64,000 nt of DNA from G963674835 sp963674835 (GCA_963674835.2 CAXXKC010000002.1:310001-374000), one strand, 5' to 3'; positions 1-8,980 are shown, numbered from the stretch's first letter. Notes: generated by a model not told the origin, from the sequence alone. A program made the numbers and translations.

Positions 1-165
1 GGCGGCGGCGGCCTTGATGTTGGGGAACCAGAAGTCGATGTCGAACTCGGATAGCGCCAGGACGACGGCGGTGCAGTTGTGGTCGAGCATCTCGCGGAAA
101 TCGCGTTCGGCATGCTCGACGTAGCTGAGGCCGTAGTAGCTGACACCGGTCTCGCAGACGGTCAT
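1..165 (-). CDS. Hypothetical protein, N-terminal part only (runs off the window)
   Basis: The first 55 codons of a gene that continues beyond base 1. The protein begins MTVCETGVSYYGLSYVEH and continues with a helix and a strand-like segment (TAVVLALSEFDIDFWF), which would fit the start of a TIM-barrel sugar-active protein, but this is only a guess. The start ATG overlaps the stop codon of the upstream regulator gene by four bases (ATGA), so the two are probably translationally coupled and co-transcribed. That places this gene under the regulator's own promoter and its 11-bp-period operator. Function cannot be assigned. Confidence 0.6.
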   Translation of the reverse strand, partial: MTVCETGVSYYGLSYVEHAERDFREMLDHNCTAVVLALSEFDIDFWFPNIKAAAA

Positions 166-1325
166 GAGATGTCTCCCGCGGAAGGGGGTGTTGTGGGAAG
201 CTGCTGCCAAGGGTGCTCCATCCCCTGAGACGGTTCGTCGGCGGGGCGTGCCTGGGGATCGGTGCTTTGGCGGATCACGAGGCGAGGCTCGAGAAGGATG
301 CGGTTCGAGGGGAGACGCGGTTGGCGGATTCGATTAATCAGGGTTTGCACGGCAAGGCGGGCCATGGACTCGACACCGTAATCGACCGTCGTGAGCGGCG
401 GCGTGGTCACGCGGGACTCGGGCAGGTTGTCGAAGCCGGCGATGGCGACTTGCCGAGGCACCTCAATCCCGTGCTCGTGGCAGTACCGCAGGGCGCCGAT
501 GGCCAGAAGGTCGTTGTAGGCCATGACGGCGCGAGGGCGGTTCTTGGACTGCATAAGCCTCGCCATGGCCAGATAGCCGTCCTGAACGCCGCGGTCCTTG
601 CCGGAAACAACTCGATCGCCGGGTAGCTCGATGCCCTCTTCGGAAAGGGCGGAGCGGAAGCCGCGGAGGCGGACGTCGTGCTTCAGCCCCGTACCGAAGG
701 CGATGTAGCCGAACGAATCGTAGCCGCGGTTGAGCAAATGGCCGGCCACGGAGGCGGCACCAACGAAATTGTGGGCGACGACGTAGTCGGCATCGAGGCT
801 GGTCACGCGGCGGCTGACGAAGGCGACCGGCACACCGCGGCGGAGCAGGTCGCGATACAGTGCGGTGCACTCGTCGGTAAGGCCGGGGCAGATCAAGAGG
901 CCTTCGACGCCGATTTCGAGGAAGCCGTCGATGGTGCGCTTCTCGCGGGGAAACTCGTAATCGCTGCTGGCGGCCAGCACCTGGTAGCCGAGATCGGCAC
1001 CGGCGCGCTGGACGTGGCGGCAGAGGCTGCTGAAGAAGGGACTGGCGATGTTCGTGACGACCAAGCCCAGCCGCTGCGGCGCACCGGGATCGGACGCAAG
1101 AGGCGGAGGAACCGCTTGGGCAGTGATTCGGGCCGGGTTGGTGGAGTCGGCGACGAGGAGGCCTTCGGCCTTGAGCTGTTTGAGCACCTTGTGCGCCGTG
1201 GTCAACGAGGCGCCGAAGCGCTCGGCCAATTCGCGGACGGTCAGGAAACGCGTGCCGGCGTGGCCGAAGATGCCCTGTCGGAGATCGGCGCGGATGCGGT
1301 CGACGAGTTGGTCGAAGCGGGCCAT
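162..1325 (-). CDS. GntR-type DNA-binding / LacI-type sensor hybrid transcriptional regulator
   Basis: A 387-aa regulator. Residues 1-70 form a winged helix of GntR type (LVDRIRADLRQGIFG, then TVRELAERFGASLTTAHKVL as the helix-turn-helix). Residues about 84-360 are a LacI/periplasmic-binding-protein sensor (RLGLVVTNIASPFFSSLC, AFVSRR, GFDNLPES). This combination is known from the arabinose regulator AraR; the effector is therefore probably a sugar. The last 25 residues are Pro/Gln-rich and disordered. It lies downstream of a symporter on the same strand and overlaps the next gene by 4 bases. Three 11-bp-spaced half-sites lie 19-51 bp ahead of its start and also ahead of the symporter, so autoregulation and control of the symporter are likely (inference). 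No strong ribosome-binding site is visible. Confidence 0.9.
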   Translation of the reverse strand: MARFDQLVDRIRADLRQGIFGHAGTRFLTVRELAERFGASLTTAHKVLKQLKAEGLLVADSTNPARITAQAVPPPLASDPGAPQRLGLVVTNIASPFFSSLCRHVQRAGADLGYQVLAASSDYEFPREKRTIDGFLEIGVEGLLICPGLTDECTALYRDLLRRGVPVAFVSRRVTSLDADYVVAHNFVGAASVAGHLLNRGYDSFGYIAFGTGLKHDVRLRGFRSALSEEGIELPGDRVVSGKDRGVQDGYLAMARLMQSKNRPRAVMAYNDLLAIGALRYCHEHGIEVPRQVAIAGFDNLPESRVTTPPLTTVDYGVESMARLAVQTLINRIRQPRLPSNRILLEPRLVIRQSTDPQARPADEPSQGMEHPWQQLPTTPPSAGDIS

Positions 1326-1343
1326 GGGTTGATGGGCGTTGAG

Positions 1344-1376
1344 GAATAGAACAGTCTTAAAACAATCTCAATACAA
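1344..1376 (-). promoter_or_regulatory. Candidate operator: three half-sites with exact 11-bp period
   Basis: On the + strand three consecutive 11-mers end in the same core: gaatAGAACAg, tcttaAAACAa, tctcaATACAa; the cores end at 1353, 1364 and 1375. The array lies 19-51 bp ahead of the regulator start codon. A matching array (3300-3332) precedes the symporter gene and nothing similar was seen ahead of the neighbouring alpha-galactosidase or uxaC genes. One turn of DNA between half-sites puts them on the same face, as expected for a multimeric regulator. Binding by the adjacent GntR-LacI protein is inference. Confidence 0.6.
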
Positions 1377-1481
1377 TTGCGAGGTTAATGGCTGGTGGCG
1401 TGGGTGTCAATACCTGGGATGGAGTGACGAGCCGTGAGGGAGACGGCGAGGTCTTGGGGCAAGCAGACGCGGCGTTGGTGG

Positions 1482-3260
1482 CTATTCGGTGGTGACACGT
1501 TTCCATGTCCACAACAGGAGGACTGCCCCGACGGCTGCGAGGGCGGTGAGCAGGACGGCGGGGAGGAAGTCGCCGTAGATCCAGTATCCGGAAGCGAGGA
1601 TGGCCGCGTAGACGGCCATGGAGCCGAGCATCATGCAGAAGAGGCCCATCGGCACGGACCATGTCTGCGGAACGTCGCCGAGCGGTTCGCCTTCGGCGGC
1701 CGCGCGCTGGACGACCGATCGCCAGCCGGGTCCGCCGGGCCGCACGAGTTGGCAGAATCGCCGGAGCGTGGCCTGGCTGGTCGGGCGGGTGAGGAAGGTG
1801 GCGGCCAGCCAAGCGGCAGTCGTCGCGGCGACGCCGAGGACCATCTTTTTCCACGAGGGCAGTTCCACCGGGCAGAGCAGCTCGAAGTAGATCGCCGCGG
1901 CGAAGGAGACGACCATGGCGACAATTTCGCTGAAGGCGTTGATTCGCCACCAGAACCATCGCAAGAGGAAGAGAAGTCCGGTGCCGGCGCCGATCTGGAG
2001 GATGATGTTGAATGCCTGAAGGGCGTTGCTGAGCCACAGGGCCAAGGCGCCGGAAAGGGCCATCAGCAGGAGCGTGGAAAGGCGGCCGATCAGCACGAGT
2101 TCGCGTTGGCTGGCCGTTGGCCGGAGGAAGCGGCTGTAGAAGTCGTTGACCACGTAGGAGGAACCCCAGTTGAGATGGGTCGAGAGCGTGGACATGAAGG
2201 CGGCCATGAGCGACGCCAACACCAGGCCTTGCAGGCCGTTAGGCAGGAGCGTCATCATGGCGGGATAGGCCAGGTCGTGCTTGACCATGGCGGGATCGAC
2301 GTGCGGGAACGCCCGGCGAAGGGCCTCCAGGTCGGGAAATACGGCGAGTGAGATGAGTCCGACGAGAATCCACGGCCAGGGGCGGAGGGCGTAGTGGGCA
2401 ACGTTGAACAGCAGGGTGGCGCCGGTGGCATGGACTTCGTTCTTGGCGGCCAGCATTCGTTGGGCGATGTAACCGCCTCCGCCGGGCTCGGAGCCGGGAT
2501 ACCAGACGCTCCACCACTGGACGGTCAGTGGAATGACGAAGACGGCCAGAAACAGGTCGGGATTGTGGGGGTCGGGGAAGAGGGAGAGTTTGCTGCGAAC
2601 AGCCTCGTGCGACATCAGGCCGGACAGCCCACCGACCGAATCCAGCCCGAGCAGGTAGACAACGGCCGCGATCGAGCCGCCGATGGCGATGCCGAACTGA
2701 ATCAAGTCGGTCCAGAGAACACCGGTGAGGCCACCGAGCATGCTGTAGACGGCGGTGACGACGCCTGCGACGACGACGGTGAGGACGGGATCGGTTCCGA
2801 GCATGGCGCCGGCAATCTTGACGGCCGCAAGCGTACCGGTGGCCATGACGACGACATTGAAGAGGACGCCCAAGTAGAGTGCGCGGAATCCGCGCAGGAA
2901 GGCGGCCGGCTTGCCACTGTAGCGGAGTTCGTAGAACTCGATGTCGGTCATGAGGCGGGAGCGTCGCCAGAGACGGGCGTAGATGAAGACGGTCGTCATG
3001 CCGGTCAGAAGGAAGGCCCACCAGATCCAATTTCCGGCGACGCCGTGCTGGCGGACGATGTCGGTCACGAAGTTGGGCGTGCCGGCGGAGAACGTTGTGG
3101 CGACCATGGAGATGCCCAGCAGCCACCACGGCATGTTTCGGCCGGAAAGAAAGAACTCGTCGCTGCTGGAGCCGGCGCGGCGCGCGGCCCAAAGGCCGAT
3201 GGCCAAGGTCACGGAGAGAAACAGGGCGACAATCGTCCAATCGAGGGCGTTGAGTGCCAT
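1482..3260 (-). CDS. Sodium:solute symporter (SSS family)
   Basis: A 592-aa inner-membrane transporter of the SSS family, which couples substrate uptake to sodium entry. About 13 hydrophobic segments are visible from residue 8 (WTIVALFLSVTLAIGLWAAR) to the C-terminus (FLPAVLLTALAAVGAVLLLW). Family signatures include the small-residue-rich GISMVATTFSAGTPNF near residue 50 and SLMAAFMSTLSTHLNWGSS in the middle. The ATG at 3258-3260 is chosen because the family N-terminus (MALNALDWTIV) starts there; the reading frame stays open upstream but that part is low-quality sequence. The substrate is unknown; the position between a sugar-type regulator and glycoside/uronate genes suggests a sugar or sugar acid. 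An 11-bp-period operator lies 40-72 bp upstream. Confidence 0.93.
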   Translation of the reverse strand: MALNALDWTIVALFLSVTLAIGLWAARRAGSSSDEFFLSGRNMPWWLLGISMVATTFSAGTPNFVTDIVRQHGVAGNWIWWAFLLTGMTTVFIYARLWRRSRLMTDIEFYELRYSGKPAAFLRGFRALYLGVLFNVVVMATGTLAAVKIAGAMLGTDPVLTVVVAGVVTAVYSMLGGLTGVLWTDLIQFGIAIGGSIAAVVYLLGLDSVGGLSGLMSHEAVRSKLSLFPDPHNPDLFLAVFVIPLTVQWWSVWYPGSEPGGGGYIAQRMLAAKNEVHATGATLLFNVAHYALRPWPWILVGLISLAVFPDLEALRRAFPHVDPAMVKHDLAYPAMMTLLPNGLQGLVLASLMAAFMSTLSTHLNWGSSYVVNDFYSRFLRPTASQRELVLIGRLSTLLLMALSGALALWLSNALQAFNIILQIGAGTGLLFLLRWFWWRINAFSEIVAMVVSFAAAIYFELLCPVELPSWKKMVLGVAATTAAWLAATFLTRPTSQATLRRFCQLVRPGGPGWRSVVQRAAAEGEPLGDVPQTWSVPMGLFCMMLGSMAVYAAILASGYWIYGDFLPAVLLTALAAVGAVLLLWTWKRVTTE

Positions 3261-3299
3261 GGTGTCGTCGGCGGGGCAGAGCGGTTGGTGAGGGGGTGG

Positions 3300-3332
3300 G
3301 ATTAAGAACAATACTGGAACAATATTAGAACA
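3300..3332 (-). promoter_or_regulatory. Candidate operator: three GAACA half-sites with exact 11-bp period
   Basis: Three consecutive 11-mers on the + strand, gattaaGAACA, atactgGAACA and atattaGAACA, form a perfect tandem array of the GAACA core (cores ending at 3310, 3321, 3332). It lies 40-72 bp ahead of the symporter start codon and is the better-conserved of the two arrays in the window. Same-face spacing argues for a protein-binding array. The binding protein is inferred to be the GntR-LacI regulator encoded next to the symporter. Confidence 0.65.
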
Positions 3333-3647
3333 CTCGGTACGATACTTGGGTGTGGGAGGGCTGTCAAGGGTTGGCTGGGGTGCGCAGTGGAGGACAAACA
3401 GAACGCGACCCGCCCTCACCCCCAGCCCCTCTCCCGCGAGCGGGCGAGGGGAGGTGTGGTGGGTGCCTTTCGAGTGGGTGTGCGGACCTTTGTTGGTTGG
3501 CTTGCAGACCTGGGGGCTGCGACAGTGGCGCGGCGAGCAAGTAGAATGGCGGGAACGCTTTCTGCGCGTTGAATGGCGACCGTGGGCCGGGATGGCAACG
3601 GAACACGGGGCTGGGATTTCAGGATAGATTGGGACGGACGTGGCAGG

Positions 3648-4574
3648 ATGACTGAGAACTTGCGGGTGACCGTTTTGCGAGGTGGGCCGTCGTCGGAACG
3701 GGAGGTGAGCCTGGCCAGCGGTGCGGCGGTGGCGGACGCGTGTCGGCGACTTGGATACTTGGTGGCTGAGGGAGACATCGGGCCGGACGATCTGGCGGCG
3801 TTGGATGCGCCGGCTGATGTTGTGTTCCCGGTGTTGCATGGGCCGTTTGGGGAGGACGGTCAGTTGCAGGCGATCCTCGAAGAGCGGGGATTGTGTTACG
3901 TCGGCAGCGATTCGGTCGCGTCGCGGGTCGCGATGGATAAGGACATGTCGAAACGTATCTGGCAGGGGGCGGGATTGCCTACGGCGCCGTGGATCGTGCT
4001 GGATCGAGCTTCGGGACCGGCGGTTCTGCCGGAATCGCTGGCAGCACCGATCGTGATCAAGCCGCTGGACGAGGGGAGCAGCATTGGCGTGTCGATCGTA
4101 ACGGAGCCGGGCCAGGTGGACGGTGCCCTTCGAGATGCGGTCGGCCGTTATGGGCGTGTGCTGGTGGAGAAGGCGCTTTGCGGGCCGGAATTGACCGTGG
4201 GTATCCTAGGGGACCAGGCGTTGCCGATCATCCAGGTTAAGCCAACGGAAGGATTTTTTGACTTTCAGGCGAAGTACGAGCGGGACGATACGGCTTTTCT
4301 GTTCGAACCTGAGATCGACCGGACGACCTACCAGCACGTGCAAGAGATGGCCCTCGAGGCGTTCGACGCGTTGGGATGTCGTGATCTGAGCCGGGTGGAC
4401 TTCATTGTTGATCGGGCCGTGGGGCCGCAGTTGCTGGAAATCAACACACTGCCCGGATTCACCAGTCACAGCCTGTTGCCGAAGGCAGCCGCTCAGGCGG
4501 GGATCGAGTTCGACCGGCTGGTGGAGGTGCTTGTGACCATGGCGATCGGCCGCAAGGACATGGCGGGTCGATAG
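3648..4574 (+). CDS. ddl: D-alanine--D-alanine ligase
   Basis: A 308-aa ATP-grasp ligase that joins two D-alanines for peptidoglycan precursor synthesis in the cytosol. Visible signatures: the N-terminal GGPSSEREVSLASG (residues 12-25), HGPFGEDGQLQ (64-74), the ATP-grasp loop DEGSSIGV and the C-terminal metal/substrate segment LEINTLPGFTSHSLLP. The ATG at 3648 gives the usual family length; the upstream in-frame ATG at 3573 would add 25 residues with no family match. Its presence bears on the old question of peptidoglycan in planctomycetes. It is divergent from the symporter and is followed after 42 bp by a secreted GH36 enzyme. Confidence 0.95.
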   Translation: MTENLRVTVLRGGPSSEREVSLASGAAVADACRRLGYLVAEGDIGPDDLAALDAPADVVFPVLHGPFGEDGQLQAILEERGLCYVGSDSVASRVAMDKDMSKRIWQGAGLPTAPWIVLDRASGPAVLPESLAAPIVIKPLDEGSSIGVSIVTEPGQVDGALRDAVGRYGRVLVEKALCGPELTVGILGDQALPIIQVKPTEGFFDFQAKYERDDTAFLFEPEIDRTTYQHVQEMALEAFDALGCRDLSRVDFIVDRAVGPQLLEINTLPGFTSHSLLPKAAAQAGIEFDRLVEVLVTMAIGRKDMAGR

Positions 4575-4616
4575 ATAGCCTCATTTGAGACGAAACCATC
4601 ATTTGGAGAGATCATC

Positions 4617-6698
4617 ATGCGACTGGCGAAGCATCTCGTGCGATGCACTGTGGCAGCGACGGCACTTGTGGCTGCAACCGCCTGGGGTGCAACGCCGACG
4701 CAGCACGAAATGGAGACATCGAGTGTCTGGGTGGGCTCACACTTGGAGGGTAACGGTCCGGCGGCCGAGCAGCGGTTCTTCTCGTTCGTGTACGGAGGGA
4801 AGAAGTCGGATGAGTTGCTCGCGTCGTGGAAAGTAGAGCGGGCCGCGAAGAAGGAAGGCGGCAATCGCGTGGAGCGCACGGTGACGTGGTCGGACCCGGC
4901 CACGGGTTTGGTCGTGCGATGCGAGGCCGTTCAGTTTCATGATTTTCCGGCCGTCGAATGGGTTCTTCACTTCAAGAATGGCGGAAAGGCGGACACGCCG
5001 ATTATCGAGAACGTTTTGCCGTTGGACGCTTCGATGGCTTTGACGCGGGACAAGCCGGCCCGGGTGCACTATGCCAACGGGAGCCTGTGCCGGCTGGACG
5101 ATTTCGCACCGCATCTGACGTCGCTGGGGCCGACTCCGGATGATCCGCAAGGTGGTTGGCTTGGCGAGGGAAACCCGTTGCGGGTGGAATCGCAGAGCGG
5201 ACGCTCTTCGTGCGGGGCACTGCCGTTTTTCAATATCGACGCGGCCGATCATGGCATCATGATGGCGGTGGGTTGGACAGGTGATTGGGCGGCATCGTTC
5301 TTTCGGACGGACCAGGCGGTTTGTGCCCGGGCCGGCATGAAAAGGACCCATTTCAAGCTGTTGCCGGGCGAAGAGGTTCGCACGCCGAGAATTCTGCTGC
5401 TGTTCTGGGAGGGGGAGCGGCTGCGGGGGCACAATCTGCTGCGGCAGTTCATTTTGGCGCACCACACGCCGATGCAGAACGGGCATCGGGCGAAGGCGCC
5501 GGTCTGTCTGGCGACGTGGGGAGGCAACTTTGCGAAGAACCACATCGAGCATGGACTGTGGTTCAAGAAGAACCATCTGCCGCTGGACTATCTGTGGGTG
5601 GATGCCGGTTGGTACGGCAACGACGAGGCGAAGCTCGGGGCAAACGTGTTCAACAGCCAGTGGGGCCGGTTGGTGGGCGACTGGTTCCCGAACCCGGGCT
5701 ATTTCCCCCAGGGATTGACGCCGGTCGGCGACGCTTTGGACCAGGCGGGGATGGGGTTGTTGCTGTGGCTGGAGATCGAGCGGGTGGTTCAAGGCACGAC
5801 GTGGACTAAGGAGCACCCCGAGTTTCTCTTGGGGCCGATGGGGCCGAACTACCTGTTCAATCTGGGCAAGCCCGAGGCACGGCAGTTCCTGACCGATTAT
5901 CTGGCGAAGTTAATCGGTGAGAACCATATCGGCTGTTATCGCCAGGACTTCAACATGGATCCACGGCCGTACTGGGACGCAGCCGATACGCCGGACCGCG
6001 TTGGCATCGCCGAGATTAGCCACATTACGGGCATGTACGCGATGTGGGACGAGTTGCTGAGGCGGTTTCCGAATCTGCTGATCGACAATTGTTCCAGCGG
6101 CGGGCGGCGCATCGACCTGGAGACCATTTCGCGAAGCATGCCGCTATGGCGGAGCGACGTGCAGTGCTGGCCGGGATTCGGCTCGACAGCCTTGCAGACA
6201 CAGACCCAGGGTTTGGGGCTTTGGGTTCCGCTGAGCACGGGCTGCTGCGATCGCGAGGACGACTACGTGTTTCGCAGCGCCATGGGGCCGGGCATGGTTC
6301 TGATCATGTATGAATTCGAGAAGGACATCAACAAGCACTTCTCGATCGACTGGCTCCGGAAGAACCTGACTGAGTTGAACAGCGTGCGCAAGTATTTTGA
6401 GGGAGACTTCTATCCCCTGGTTTCGTTCTCGCTGGCCGACGACCTTTGGGCGGCGTGGCAATACGATCGGCCGGATCTGGGCGAAGGAATGGTGCTCGCC
6501 CTGCGCCGGCCCAAGAGCCTCTTCCAGACGATGACCGCGACGCTCAGCGGCCTAGTGCCCGACGTGACGTACGAGGTGCGCTGCCTGGACACAGGGACGA
6601 CGGCCCGTTGGACGGGGCAAGAGTTGGCGGAGAAGGGGCTGGAGATCAGCATCGAGAAGAAGCCGGGCTCGAAGCTGTTTGTGTACCGGAAGTTGTAA
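4617..6698 (+). CDS. Secreted alpha-galactosidase, glycoside hydrolase family 36
   Basis: A 693-aa protein with a Sec signal peptide (residues 1-24, ending AATAWG-A). The N-terminal half is the beta-sandwich of GH36/31-type enzymes and the (beta/alpha)8 barrel follows from about residue 290 (CLATWGGNF, LDYLWVDAGWYG). The likely nucleophile is Asp444 in CYRQDFN. The segment DNCSSGGRRIDLE is the family CxxG signature, and Asp514 in WRSDVQCW is the likely acid/base. A C-terminal beta domain follows from about 610. The family removes terminal alpha-galactose and also includes alpha-N-acetylgalactosaminidases; the exact substrate is not certain. The start follows a GGAGAG motif. It is convergent with uxaC and fits a polysaccharide-degrading lifestyle. 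Confidence 0.88.
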   Translation: MRLAKHLVRCTVAATALVAATAWGATPTQHEMETSSVWVGSHLEGNGPAAEQRFFSFVYGGKKSDELLASWKVERAAKKEGGNRVERTVTWSDPATGLVVRCEAVQFHDFPAVEWVLHFKNGGKADTPIIENVLPLDASMALTRDKPARVHYANGSLCRLDDFAPHLTSLGPTPDDPQGGWLGEGNPLRVESQSGRSSCGALPFFNIDAADHGIMMAVGWTGDWAASFFRTDQAVCARAGMKRTHFKLLPGEEVRTPRILLLFWEGERLRGHNLLRQFILAHHTPMQNGHRAKAPVCLATWGGNFAKNHIEHGLWFKKNHLPLDYLWVDAGWYGNDEAKLGANVFNSQWGRLVGDWFPNPGYFPQGLTPVGDALDQAGMGLLLWLEIERVVQGTTWTKEHPEFLLGPMGPNYLFNLGKPEARQFLTDYLAKLIGENHIGCYRQDFNMDPRPYWDAADTPDRVGIAEISHITGMYAMWDELLRRFPNLLIDNCSSGGRRIDLETISRSMPLWRSDVQCWPGFGSTALQTQTQGLGLWVPLSTGCCDREDDYVFRSAMGPGMVLIMYEFEKDINKHFSIDWLRKNLTELNSVRKYFEGDFYPLVSFSLADDLWAAWQYDRPDLGEGMVLALRRPKSLFQTMTATLSGLVPDVTYEVRCLDTGTTARWTGQELAEKGLEISIEKKPGSKLFVYRKL

Positions 6699-6750
6699 GT
6701 GGCGGTGTGGCACGGTGCGGGGTTGCGCCGGTGCCGTGCTAAAGCGTGAC

Positions 6751-8187
6751 CTACGGGGATGGGTGGGCGTCGGGGATGTTGAATCCGAAGTAGTTGGCTG
6801 CGTTGGTGAAGCAAATGTCGCGGACCATCCGGCCGACGAGTTCGATCTCGCGGGGCAGCAGGCCTTGCTCGATCTCGGTGCCCAGCAGGTTGCAGAGGAT
6901 GCGGCGGAAATACTCGTGCCGCGTGTAGGAGAGGAACGAGCGGCTGTCGGTGAGCATTCCGACGAAGCGGCTTAACAGGCCCTGGTTCGACAGGGAGTCG
7001 AGCTGTTTTTCCATGCCGTCTTTCTGATCGAGGAACCACCAACCGCTGCCGTACTGCATCTTGCCGGGGACACTGCCGTCCTGGAAGTTGCCGATCATGG
7101 TGGCAAGCACGTCGTTGTCGGCGGGGTTGAGATTGTAGAGGATCGTTTTGGCGAGGCGGTCGTCCCGATCCAGCCGATCCAAGAAGCGCGCCAGCGGCAC
7201 CGCGACCGGCAGATCGCCGATCGAGTCGAAGCCGGTATCGGGCCCGAGAGCTGCGAGCTGCCGCGAGTTGTTGCTTCTCTGCGCGCCGATGTGATACTGC
7301 TGGGTCCAGCCCTTGGCGTGGTCCATAAGGGCCAGTTCGTAGAGCATGGCGGATTTGAACTTGGAGATCTCGTCGGCATCGAGCCGGGTGCCGCCGTGCA
7401 CCTTGCGGAAGATGGAGTCGATTTGGGCGGCGGTATAGTCGTCGGCATAGAGCGTGTCGAGGCCGTGGTCGGACAGCCGGCAGCCGGCGGCGTGGAAGAA
7501 GTCGTGGCGCCGGCCGATCGCTTCGAGGAAACTTGAGAAGTCCTTGACGGCGACTCCGCTGACGGCGACGAGGCGGTCGACCCATTGGCGGAAAGCGGCC
7601 GGGTTCTCGACGGCCATGGCCTTATCGGGGCGGAAGGCCGGAAGCACCTTGAAGGAGACCGACGAGTCGGCGGCGATGGCCGCATGATGCTTGAGGTCGT
7701 CGGTGGGATCGTCGGTGGTGCAGACGAGGACGACGCGCATCTGCCGCATGATGCCACAGCAGGAGAACTTCGCCGTGGCGAGCTTGGCGTTGCACTCGCG
7801 CCAGATGCCTTCGGCGGTTTCCGGACCGAGGAGCCGGTCGGAGATGCCGAAGGGGCGGTTCAGTTCGAGGTGGGTCCAGTGATAGAGCGGATTGCGGAGA
7901 GTTCTGGGGACGGTTTCCGCCCATTTCTGAAACTTGTCCCAGTCGGACGCGTTGCCGGTGCAGTAGCGTTCCGCGACGCCGTTGGCGCGCATCGCCCGCC
8001 ATTTGTAGTGGTCGCCGTAGAGCCAGATTTGCGTGAGGTTCTCGAAGCGATGATCGTCGGCGATCTGCTGGGGCGGCAGATGGCAATGGTAGTCGATGAT
8101 GGGCAAATCGCGAGCATAATCGTGATAGAGCCGGACCGCCGAGTCGTTCTGGAGGAGGAAGTTCTCTGAAATGAACGTGCTAGCCAT
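6751..8187 (-). CDS. uxaC: Glucuronate isomerase
   Basis: A 478-aa cytosolic enzyme converting D-glucuronate to D-fructuronate (and galacturonate to tagaturonate), the first step of uronate catabolism. Family features: the N-terminal metal-binding IIDYHCHLPPQQIADD, LYGDHYKWRAMRANGV, CTTDDPTDDL, and the C-terminal GSGWWFLDQKDGMEKQL and RHEYFRRILCNLLG. The ATG at 8187 is preceded by AAGGA at eight bases; an alternative ATG three codons upstream has a poorer site. It lies 32 bp downstream of an unknown gene on the same strand, so the two form an operon read from the promoter near 9143. Confidence 0.95.
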   Translation of the reverse strand: MASTFISENFLLQNDSAVRLYHDYARDLPIIDYHCHLPPQQIADDHRFENLTQIWLYGDHYKWRAMRANGVAERYCTGNASDWDKFQKWAETVPRTLRNPLYHWTHLELNRPFGISDRLLGPETAEGIWRECNAKLATAKFSCCGIMRQMRVVLVCTTDDPTDDLKHHAAIAADSSVSFKVLPAFRPDKAMAVENPAAFRQWVDRLVAVSGVAVKDFSSFLEAIGRRHDFFHAAGCRLSDHGLDTLYADDYTAAQIDSIFRKVHGGTRLDADEISKFKSAMLYELALMDHAKGWTQQYHIGAQRSNNSRQLAALGPDTGFDSIGDLPVAVPLARFLDRLDRDDRLAKTILYNLNPADNDVLATMIGNFQDGSVPGKMQYGSGWWFLDQKDGMEKQLDSLSNQGLLSRFVGMLTDSRSFLSYTRHEYFRRILCNLLGTEIEQGLLPREIELVGRMVRDICFTNAANYFGFNIPDAHPSP

Positions 8188-8219
8188 GCAAATCATCCTT
8201 AATGAACCAAGAGGCAAGT

Positions 8220-8975
8220 CTACAGCACAGGGTCGGCTGCGACGAATGCGGCGAAGAGGGCGGCTGCGTGCTGGACATCGTCGTGGCATGGCACCAGCGC
8301 GGTGCGCAGACGAGCACGGAGAATGACGCCCTTTTCGACGCGCTGCGGAAAGAGCCGGTGCATGATCTTCGCCCCGCTGAACCGCCCTTGAGCCGAGCGC
8401 TGCACGCGATCGAGCGAGAAGTCGGCCGGGTGCAGCATTTCCACGTAACTCAACTCGCCACCGGGGAGACGGCAAAGCAGACAACTCTCTCCATCGCCGG
8501 GCCGGAGTGTATGCGGGGAGTCGGCGTCGAGCAAGGCGAATTGCCCTGCATGGGTCGGCGCGAGGCGGAGCATTTCGCGGCAGGGCAAGACACTCTGGAC
8601 GGCGATGTCGGCTTCGGTTTCGAGCTGTTCGGTCCGTACGGAAACGATCAGGTCGAGCCGGGTGATCGTCAGCGGGTCGTCATCGGCGAGAACGCGCCAG
8701 AGAGTGTCGATTTGGAGGGACGATGCAGCGGGTCGATAGCTGAGGGCCAGCTCACCGCTGCGGACACAGCAATCGGCCGGCGCAGTCGCGCTGGGCAGAG
8801 AGGCCGAGGGAAGCACGACACCAAGCAAGGCTGCGCCGGGAAGCTGGTGCGAGCCCACGCACAAATCGACGAAGCCGCGCCAAGGCGCCGCGACGTCGAG
8901 CGTGGCGCGCAGTGGGCCGAAGCTGGCGCGAATCGTATGTTCTTCCTGTTGCCAGGCGAGAGAAGTCATGGCCAC
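8220..8975 (-). CDS. Conserved-looking hypothetical protein upstream of uxaC
   Basis: A 251-aa protein (starting at GTG 8975; a second in-frame start, ATG 8969, gives 249 aa). I do not recognise a family. It has no signal peptide and no membrane segment. The sequence alternates short strands (TIRASFGPLRATLDVAAPW, RLDLIVSVRTEQLETEAD, GQFALLDAD), suggesting an all-beta cytosolic protein. The segment HTLRPGDGESCLLCRLPGGELSYVEM resembles a carbohydrate-binding beta-sandwich only loosely. It is first in the operon with uxaC, so a role in uronate use is plausible. The start codon lies only 5 bases after a terminator-like hairpin and T-run in the leader, which is unusual. Confidence 0.7.
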   Translation of the reverse strand: MAMTSLAWQQEEHTIRASFGPLRATLDVAAPWRGFVDLCVGSHQLPGAALLGVVLPSASLPSATAPADCCVRSGELALSYRPAASSLQIDTLWRVLADDDPLTITRLDLIVSVRTEQLETEADIAVQSVLPCREMLRLAPTHAGQFALLDADSPHTLRPGDGESCLLCRLPGGELSYVEMLHPADFSLDRVQRSAQGRFSGAKIMHRLFPQRVEKGVILRARLRTALVPCHDDVQHAAALFAAFVAADPVL

Positions 8976-8980
8976 AAAAC

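Noticed and set aside
1434..3305. Several open frames of 200-300 codons opposite the symporter gene
   Set aside because: They are shadows of GC-rich coding sequence in antisense and have no family similarity or start signals.
6699..6750. GCACGG/CCGTGC stem between GH36 and uxaC as a terminator
   Set aside because: No T-run on either strand; not called as an intrinsic terminator.
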